A stretch of DNA of 64,000 bases from Shinisaurus crocodilurus (lineage: Eukaryota > Chordata > Lepidosauria > Squamata > Shinisauridae), in assembly GCA_021292165.1 (NCBI GenBank), contig CM037879.1:261275921-261339920 (forward strand), read 5' to 3'. Both the position numbers and the translations under genes were made by a program. Below the pieces are notes generated by a model. The model had not been told where the DNA came from, ran no database searches, and worked only from the letters and a program-made list of their open reading frames with translations. Shown here piece by piece: positions 56,673 through 64,000 of this stretch. Each line of letters starts with the position of its first letter. Position 1 is the first letter of the stretch.

Positions 56673-57257
56673 CCCAATGGTCTGAGCAGCAACAGGCATA
56701 CAAGAGCCAGTTCCATTCAGAGAAGGAATGCCGTTTTCTATGTAAAAATCAAACTCATTTTAGAAGAATTGAATAAATTGCTGACCCAAACATTGCATGG
56801 TTTTGATGCTAACATGCTCTTTTTCCGTATGAACCTCAAATCTAGTACGAACAAAGATTTTCATGTTATCAGATTGTAGGATTGACATCTTGCTTCTTTA
56901 GCATGTCTACACACACAGGTGCATTAGAAAAGAATGTGACTGTTTAACTTGTTGCTCATCAAAGATTTGTAAAGTCTGGTTTTCAAGAGCAGAATGGTCT
57001 TTTTACAGCCTGCCTTATTAAAGTTCAGGATTTCATTAGCTGTTTTGTGCTAAGAGAATCCAATGGAATTCTCATTTAGAATCCTGTATACTCTACAGAG
57101 TTTACTTTGCTCTTTCTGAATAAGATCCAAGTGGTGAATTAATATGGTAGTGTTTGCTCTACTTAAAAAAAGAGAGAATGAAGTATCTTACCATTGCAGA
57201 TATTGACCATGTAGTGCATAGCCAGTAATTCTCCTCCAATGGAGAAGTAGTGACTAA
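56673..57257. other. Unassigned intergenic stretch
   Basis: No gene or clear repeat is seen. Confidence 0.3.
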
Positions 57258-57387
57258 GGGCCCAATCCTATGCATGTTTAGAAAGAAAAAAGGCCTACAA
57301 CTCCCAGCATGCCCCATAGCTAGCTGGGGCATGCTGGGAGTTGTAGGCCTCCCCCCCCCCCATCTAAACATGCATAGGATTGTGCCC
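57258..57387. mobile_element. Harbinger-like MITE with a perfect internal palindrome
   Basis: Ends gggcccaatcctatgcatgt and acatgcataggattgtgccc are inverted over more than 20 bases with few mismatches. TAA flanks both sides (57255-57257 and 57388-57390). Inside, 57291-57316 and 57325-57350 are perfect 26-base inverted arms around an 8-base loop, with a C-run beside them. Confidence 0.85.
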
Positions 57388-57390
57388 TAA

Positions 57391-57702
57391 ATTACGTAGT
57401 GACTGAATAGAACACTTTTGGCAGTTTGCATGAATTACGTTTAAGTATACATATCTGTATTAGACACACACACAAATTAAAATGTGCTTTAAAAATGGTA
57501 CCTTCTACACATCATTGGAGAAGTGTTATTTCCCCCCATTTTGCTGAGAAAGAGGATTGCAGCAATTGTAAAATACTAAAATTTAAAAATGTTTTTGATG
57601 TTTGTACATTAAAAAAAATTCAATATCCACAACTGAAAAAAAAGAAGAAAACTGAATTACTACATGGGGCATGTATATCAGAAACAGCTTTCATATTTAT
57701 GA
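57391..57702. other. Unassigned intergenic stretch
   Basis: No gene or clear repeat is seen. Confidence 0.3.
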
Positions 57703-58951
57703 CTAGCTTTTGCCCGTGGCTTCGCTCGCGTGATGAAGAGTGACCGTGCCAAGTTTGCATGGGCCGTCATTTTCCTATAGGCACTATTTGTTTGAAATTC
57801 CTTAAGGTCACTGACCACTGTTTTGAATCGCTCCATAGGAAAGGTCCCCCGGGACTACATAATGGAATCCTAGCTCACCCGGGACTACCAGCTCACCCGG
57901 GACTGCACAATGAAATCTCTGGCCCCCTGGGACTGCACAATGAAATCCCTGGCCCCCCGGAAATCCCTGGCCCCCCGGGACTCCCTGGGACTCCCTGCTC
58001 CCCCAGGACTACACAATGAAATCCCTGGCCCCTCAGGACTACACAATGAAATTCCTGTTCCTCCCCCGGGACTACACAATGAAATCCCTGCTCCCCACCC
58101 CACCCCAGGACTGCACAATGAAATCCCTGCTCCCCACCCCACCCCAGGACTGCACAATGAAATCCCTGCTCCCCCCCCCCTCCAGGAATGCACAATGAAA
58201 TCCCAGCTCCGCCCCGGCTGTGGTTCATATGAACATTCTGTTTTGACGCAGGAGAGATTTGCATATCCGCTTCTGATTGGGCCCCTGTGGCAGTTCATAC
58301 GAACATTCTATATGTCATTGGAGCAATTTGCATAACCGCTCCTGAATGCCCCCTGTGAACATTCCAAGTGACGCCATTGGCTCTCATCCATTTTGGGCCG
58401 TACAGGCGCAGCGAGGGTTTTTCGGAGATTTGATCCCACCAGTCTTTGTCCTTGGGTGATGGAGAGTATGCGTGCCAAGTTTGGGGCGGATTCGTCAAAA
58501 CATGATGGAGCCTATGCGACGACGTCCCACACACAGCAGTCATTTAAAAAGTTTCCCTCCCTTTTCACCCCCTCAGAGAACATTCTAAATGGCCTAGGGG
58601 AGATTTGCATACCCAGCCCTATTGGCCCCTGCAGGAATTTGTACAAACATTCTAAGTGTCCTATGGGCTATTTGCATAACTGCTCCTATTGGCTCCTGCA
58701 GGAATTCTGAGGTGAGGCCGATTTCCATAACTGCTGCCCTGTTGTTTTGCCCATAGGAGATATGGGAGTGGGGCGATTTTGCCCCCCTTTTTTTTACCTC
58801 CTTAGGGACGGAATTTCCAAAAATCCTTCCTTAGTGGGGCTCTACGTCATAAAAGCAATGTTCCTTCAAAATTTCATGTTCCTAGATTAAACGGTTTGAG
58901 CTGGGCGTTTATGAGTCAGTCAGTCAGGACACTTTCTTTTATATATATAGA
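57703..58951. repeat. Dispersed repeat (cttttgcccgtggcttcgct ... tatatatatag)
   Basis: Begins gactagcttttgcccgtggc and ends 'gtcagtcagtcaggacactt' plus tatatatatagat. These termini are characteristic of a dispersed family in several animal groups, whose class I cannot name with confidence. The interior has repeated 'gatttgcataac.gctcct' blocks (58258-58345, 58600-58690) and the minisatellite at 57840-58205. Confidence 0.55.
57840..58205. repeat. Minisatellite (ccgggactacacaatgaaat unit)
   Basis: About ten or more imperfect units of 25-40 bp containing 'gggactgcacaatgaaatcc', with C-rich spacers of variable length. Produces collagen-like Gly-Pro frames on both strands, which are artefacts. 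Confidence 0.88.
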
Positions 58952-59647
58952 TTCTCCATCGAAGCCCAAATAGGTCCAGTGTCGATGTGACAGAGGCATC
59001 CTTTATTAGGTAAATGATAGTTTTCATCACCTTGCTTATCAATCACTCTCATAGTTTTACTCTCCCTTTCCCAAGTGGAAGTTCAGCAAAGTCTCTGTTG
59101 GATCAGTTACCCCTAGAGAAAAATGTTGGAATAAAGATGGCAGGGGATAACACCAGATAAAGGTGCAAGCGGAGGGTTAATTTGTCCATAGGATTTTTTA
59201 AACAGTTGCAGTGACACAGGTCACTTAGGGTGCAGAGCCAATTAGCAGCTCTGGGTGTAAACAAGGGTCACAAGGGGGATGGACCATTGGATGTTGCCTA
59301 GCAGCCAGTTAGAGCCAAATGAGTTTCCTTTTAGCCTGGCTTTCTCATGTATAAAAGACTTGTTCTGTAGTAGTAACAGTGTAACTGTGGTTTCATTCTA
59401 TTAGAAGTAGTGATACCACCAAATTTTGTCATTAGTCAAGCTTGTTGCTCAAAAACTCATCCGTTCGTAATGCTCAGCCTTTGTAGCCAGCCTGAATTGA
59501 TGTCTTACAAATTCAACGTTCAGTCTGGAATTATGAGCTTCGGAAAATGCACAGTAGAGTTGTACACAGATTCCCCACCCCCAATTTTCACTTGTCCTAC
59601 CATCTAGACCCCCAAAAAACCACTTACTTGAAGCAGTCTCCCTAGCT
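58952..59647. other. Unassigned stretch with a TATA-like site
   Basis: No gene is seen. A tataaaag site at about 59351, with T-rich surroundings, could mark an old LTR promoter or be chance. No matching ends were found. Confidence 0.3.
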
Positions 59648-60566
59648 CAGTGATGGCGAACCTATGGCACGGGTGCCACAGCTGGCACGCAGGGACCTCT
59701 GTGGGCACTCGAGCCATTGGTCACCAGATCACAAAAAGACCGTCCCCTTCTGCAAAACACTAATGATCTTGTTCTTTCTCACAGTGTGGAACAGAATGAT
59801 TTTATTCTAGAATTCCTGTTACAGAATTCTTTTCTACATTGTTATCACATTTAAAAGATTTTGAAGAATGATGCACAGAGCATGGCTTGGATGCAAAGCC
59901 CTAACAGTTGACCTGAGTGCTGCATGTGTTGCTCTCAAACTAACGGAGTATGAGCCAAGGTTTGACAAATTATCAGCATGCATGCAACAGCAAAAATCAC
60001 ATTAATTGTGCAAAAGCATGCCCAATGCAAACTTTTACCTAATGCAGTGTTTGCAGTCCAAGACATAAAGTGTTTAAAATGTGTTAAGCACCTTTAGTTT
60101 TCTTGTTTATCTTGCTCATCCTAGTACAGGTGGGCTTTTACTTTTACTAATCCGACACCTGTAGAAGCAGGGAAAGGACCCGGAGTAAAGCTTGCCCCAT
60201 ACAATTTCAGTCTGGCATATAATCATATTACAAATTGAGAATCCCTTATCCAAAAATACATGTGCCTAATTATTTAAAAAGTTTGTATAAATTCCCTTCA
60301 GGCTATGTGTACAATGTAGTACTATAATAATTTTTTGAGTTGATTTTTTTTCCAACAAAAAACTGTTTGTATCATTGAAAGCTCTGTTATTGTGTTTTTC
60401 TTTTAAGACAAAAGATGTTAATTAGTTTGGACAACTGTATGAGTTGTTTTTCTAAAACTAAAACCTCTGTATTCAGGTTTAATTGCAGTGTTGGCACTTT
60501 GAAATAAATACGTTGGTTTTGTGTTGCAGTTTGGGCACTCGGGCTCAAAAAGGTTCGCCATCACTG
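59648..60566 (-). mobile_element. OC1-like (OposCharlie1) hAT element, non-autonomous
   Basis: A 919-bp element with inverted ends cagtgatggcgaacctatgg and aaggttcgccatcactg, and an exact 8-bp duplication ccctagct at 59640-59647 and 60567-60574. The terminal sequences (including ggcacgggtgccacagctgg, and on the other end tttgggcactcgggctc) match what I recall of OC1, a hAT family spread horizontally among tetrapods. No transposase frame is present. The strand given is relative to the recalled consensus. Confidence 0.85.
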
Positions 60567-60574
60567 CCCTAGCT

Positions 60575-61360
60575 GCTTCCCTCGTCACCACAGCGATAAT
60601 AAGGACAGGAGGACTTTGCAGGGTCAATCTTCATACTGGCAATTGGAGACAGCAAGTAAACATCACAGGACATCACGCAGGCAGGCCGTGTGAAAACAAG
60701 CATATCAGAAAGGGGGCATAATGTGGTGATGCACATCTTGCCACACTATGCGATTCCAAACAACAGCTCCCAAGATGCACCTTCATATTGCTCATACACA
60801 AGAACTTGTATACATGGAATGAGAATTCATACTAAAGGAGAACTGTTGCCCGAGCTCACATGGACAACTTACTTTCTGAGTCAATAAGGAATTCACTCAG
60901 GGTAAGTTCGCCCTTCACTCATTAGAAGCCTGGCTTGATTTACTGTGTTTTAAACTTCTGGCTCTTTAGCCAGAGGACTATCTGTTTATGACTCAGTAAA
61001 GCTTGCCAAGCCCTTCACTTTCTGGATTCAGCCGACTTTATTCAGCCACTTCTGCTAATAACAACAAAAAGAGCTTTATCCTGACTGAGCAATTATAAAA
61101 AGGTTAGAACAGAGGTGGGCAGAAGGAAGTTGGTGGGGCGGGGAAGAGAAAGTGTGCTTGTTTGTGAAAGCATGCTCCAGTTCTGGTACTGAAAACAAAT
61201 TCCTGGGCCGAGGATGGGCTCAGAGACGAACCATTTGCCTCAATTCAGTGTCCAGCTTCCTGAAACCCTATTATGCACCTGGCTCCAGTTGGTGGGCTAC
61301 AGGGTTTTAGTGGAAGAGTCAAGGCCACACGCCTAAGGTCTACACAGCAAGGGGTTAGAG
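60575..61360. other. Unassigned intergenic stretch
   Basis: No gene is seen. Short frames here show no recognisable family. Confidence 0.35.
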
Positions 61361-61503
61361 CAGGCGTGGGCAACTGGTGGCCCTCCAGATGTTTTCACCT
61401 ACAACTCCCATCAGCCTTAGCCTGAACCAGCATAGCCAATGGTGAGGGATGATGGGAGCTGTAGGCCAAAAAAAATCTGGAGGGCTGCAAGTTGCTCCCC
61501 CTG
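61361..61503. mobile_element. hAT MITE (143 bp)
   Basis: Starts caggcgtgggcaactgg and ends gcaagttgctccccctg. Exact 8-bp duplication ggttagag at 61353-61360 and 61504-61511. A fold-back with 'ctacaactcccatcagcc' and 'gatgggagctgtagg' arms. Confidence 0.9.
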
Positions 61504-61652
61504 GGTTAGAGAAACAACATCTGTGGGGTTGGCCCAGGAACTAACACCATCCATTCTTGTGCTCCACCCCTTTCCTCCTCAGCTTAGAGTGGTGTGTGGG
61601 AATGTCAGCCTTGGTAGCACCCCCTGCCAGCACCAACCATGCGACCAGCACT

Positions 61653-61846
61653 GGCCGGTGGCTCCATGTCAGTGGCGCGGTGTATCCACTACGGGTTTGG
61701 GTCAGAACTTTAGAGGCACTATCCATAGTGCTGAACCTGTTTGAGGGCGGTGGTGGCTAGGGTTCAGCACCATGAATAGCTCCTTAAAAGTTCAGGCTAA
61801 AACCCAGGGTAGATACACTGCCCCACTGACACTGGAGCCACCAGCC
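61653..61846. repeat. Fold-back MITE related to 55499-55693
   Basis: The outer arms ggtggctccatgtcagtggc and gccactgacactggagccacc (approximate) are inverted. The inner part shares 'ccatagtgctgaacctgttt' and 'gggttcagcaccatgaatag' with the 55499 element. Confidence 0.65.
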
Positions 61847-61966
61847 TCCACTGAATGCAACCCCCCCCCCCCGTTCCACTGCCTGATAGTGCATGTGGGC
61901 CCTCAGGAACAAAAACAGTTGTCCATCCCTGGCCTAGCTCCATGCTACTTTAAATGCTTTACTTGT

Positions 61967-62225
61967 AGCGGTTAGTGCTCTGGACTGGTAGTTGGGAGAT
62001 CCAGGTTTTAGTCCTCACTTGGCCATGAAGCTCATCGGGTGACTTTGGGCAAAGTCTTGTACTGAGCATTTCAGGATGCAAATCACGGGATTCTTGCACT
62101 TGATTAAGTGCATGATTTTGTGAGTGCACCCAAGACAAAGCATATCATGGTGTAAATTGGTTATAATCTTGTATGCCGCCTAGGGTATTTGTATATAGGC
62201 GGGATATAAATTGAATAAATAATAA
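61967..62225 (+). mobile_element. MIR-like tRNA-derived SINE (forward)
   Basis: Head 'gtagcggttagtgctctgga', B-box-like 'ggttttagtcc', core 'ggtgactttgggcaaagtct', tail 'tatgccgcctagggtatttg...taaattgaataaataat'. More diverged than the copies at 28316 and 41830. Confidence 0.75.
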
Positions 62226-63554
62226 TGCATATGCATGCACTTTAGCATAGGTTAGAAGTGGCAATGTAGTCTTCACCTTGAAAGACTTCCCATTCCAGCT
62301 TTAGAAAAGTTTGACTGGATTTGTCGAGTATAGTTTATTTTATTTTGTGAATCCACAGGACTGCAAGTTATATTAACTGAAGTAGACTTCACCAACATCA
62401 CACTGCTTCACTATTCAAGTCATCATGGTATCCCTTGAGTTCACACGTGTTTTGCAGTATCCTTCAAATAATGCCAAGGAGACCAGTGTCAGGAAGCAAG
62501 GGATGATCCCATTATTCTTGCTTCATTTCCACCTTGCAACAGGCTTGGCTGCAACAATTATCCCGGTCTCTCTTTCACCCCTCCCCAAATTATGGCACAT
62601 AGAGCAGTTACTACAGATCGCTCTCTTTGCAAGATAGCCTCTGTTCAAGACACACCATCTTTAGGCTGCTTCAAAACAAAATGAAAAATGTTCCAAAATA
62701 GGAAAACCTCAAGTAAGAATCCTAATTATTACAGAACATCTAATGACTCATGTCTACCAGCCCCCTATCACTGAGGCAGGAGAGGTTACACCGTATTACT
62801 TACTGTATTAAAGGGGAGGAAACAGCTAGGGGAAGAAGTGGAAAAAAATAAGTGGGCCAAGGAAGAAGAGTGATTACTATGCAACCCTAGAAAACAGAAG
62901 CATTGCCAAATCTCCATGTTATTTAATAGCTCTGAGCAAAAATTGGACACTTCACAAATAAAACACATTGGAGAGAAGCAGTAACATCTGTGTATAATTG
63001 AGTGGTAAACTTTTTTTTTTTTTAAACAACACCCTAGAGACTGTGCCCTAAGTGTTTTGAAAATCCCCAGGTTTTATATATGATGGAAGAATCCTAACTG
63101 GTCCACTATGGATTTGTACAATCACAGCAGCCCTTTTTCAAGCTGGTCTGATTTTACAGATGCATGTACATTTCCCATACTGCAGCACTGACTCATACAA
63201 ACAGTGACTGCATCAGTGCATCTCAGAGGTAGGCCTGTACGCTCCTTGTAATGTTTCCACACAAAACTGATCAGTGTTCAAACCATGGAAAGCTACAGGT
63301 AGACAACAGCCATCATTATATCGCTGGAGCTTTGCCAACTTCTTCCTAAATTAAAAAGGGACAAACAATGGTATATGTGGTTGGGTGAAGAACCATGCAC
63401 ACACACCAACCATGAATTATAGCTTGTCTACACCATCAAGCTATTTCAACAAGGAAATGAATAGACCAAGAACACAAATTCACGAGGTCTAGGAAATTCT
63501 CTTGTGCCAACTCCATTGAAATTAGTGGGAGCTACAGCAAGAGCACTTCCTGGT
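62226..63554. other. Unassigned intergenic stretch
   Basis: No gene is seen. A T-run lies at about 63009-63022. By synteny the next gene beyond this end would be RIC8B, but no exon of it was recognised. Confidence 0.35.
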
Positions 63555-63875
63555 GGATAAAGTTAACCTGGACTGGCTGATATGGTCATTTCATGCCAGT
63601 GCTTTACCATCTGTGGTGGCTGCCTGCCAGTCAGCTTCTGGGCCTGAAACGGTAACATTCAAAGTGTTGGTTTTAACCTTTAAAGCACTAAACAGCTTGA
63701 GGCCAGGTTATCTGAAGGAGCATCTCCTTGCCTACCTACCTGGACTCCAAGGTCATCATCCAAGGCCCTCCTCCAGGTGCCCCTGTCAAAAGAGGTGAGG
63801 TAGGTAGCTATGAGAGAGGACCTTTTCAGTGGTGGCACTCCTTCTGTGGAGGCCCTCCCCAGAGAGGTTCTGTGA
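63555..63875 (+). mobile_element. CR1/L2-type LINE 3' part
   Basis: Matches 14462-14730 of the larger LINE: 'gactggctgatatggtcatt', 'atgccagtgctttaccatct' and 'aaagcactaaacagcttgag' blocks. The frame 63553-63798 (FKVLVLTFKALNSLRPGYLK) is the C-terminal LINE protein remnant. Confidence 0.8.
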
Positions 63876-63885
63876 GGGATTGAGG

Positions 63886-63943
63886 CCTACACAGGCTTGG
63901 GTTTGTTGAGGCCTACACAGGCTTAAGTTTGTTGAAGCCTGAA
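63886..63943. repeat. Tandem duplication (gaggcctacacaggctt)
   Basis: The 'gaggcctacacaggcttgggtttgtt' unit occurs twice in a row, with a partial third ('gaagcctgaa'). Confidence 0.8.
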
Positions 63944-64000
63944 GGCCCAAACACTCCAGGATGGGAGGGGGAGTTTGAGAGTTTTAGTTTACCCAATAGA

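Noticed and set aside
57759..58335. Collagen-like Gly-Pro-rich frames
   Set aside because: Products of the C-rich minisatellite at 57840-58205, open on both strands. No signal peptide or Gly-X-Y regularity.
28316..64000. RIC8B or another host gene in the right-hand half
   Set aside because: I looked for long non-repeat frames or conserved exons with splice signals and found only LINE remnants and repeat-derived frames. A short exon could still have been missed.

Overview
The window is vertebrate nuclear DNA and most likely from a squamate reptile (a lizard or snake). It has split genes with GT/AG introns, two CpG-rich promoter regions, and a dense, mixed load of transposable elements: CR1/L2-type, L1 and RTE-type LINEs, tRNA-derived and MIR-like SINEs, many hAT elements, Harbinger-like and mariner-like MITEs, and LTRs. 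The species cannot be named from the sequence.

Two protein-coding genes are supported. MTERF2, a mitochondrial transcription termination factor family member, lies on the + strand. Its CpG-rich first-exon region is near 2560-2860, its single coding exon is 5791-6969, and its polyadenylation signal is at 7202. TMEM263, a 116-residue membrane protein, lies on the - strand. Its CpG-island promoter and first exon are near 26790-27400, a candidate untranslated exon is at 20651-20731, and its coding exons are 16144-16207 and 12484-12770. The genes converge tail to tail, as their orthologues do on human chromosome 12 between CRY1 and RIC8B (recalled from general knowledge). No part of CRY1 or RIC8B was recognised here.

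Everything else, including all of 27.4-64 kb, looks like intergenic or intronic DNA built largely of repeats. Several insertions have readable boundaries. A three-level nest lies at 31192-33563: a hAT MITE holds an RTE-type LINE, which holds a solo LTR. Another solo LTR (53869-54783) splits a LINE tail. A 919-bp hAT element (59648-60566) matches the OC1 (OposCharlie1) family known from horizontal transfer. A 1965-bp hAT element (48375-50339) carries a nine-unit minisatellite. A truncated L1 (45229-46014) has a 15-bp target duplication. There are also a 279-bp, about 98% identical inverted repeat (21693-21971 and 22583-22861), a LINE with a 5' fold-back (13461-13586), and a SINE piece with 5S rRNA sequence joined to a CR1 tail (15213-15337).

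I found no sign of a new multigene system, CRISPR, or any prokaryotic or viral gene set. The observations most worth checking are the exon-filling 26-codon upstream ORF of TMEM263, the nested insertions, the OC1-like element, the hAT element with a minisatellite, the cytosine-rich palindrome cluster near 52.7-53.2 kb, and the unique CpG-containing segment near 39.3 kb.
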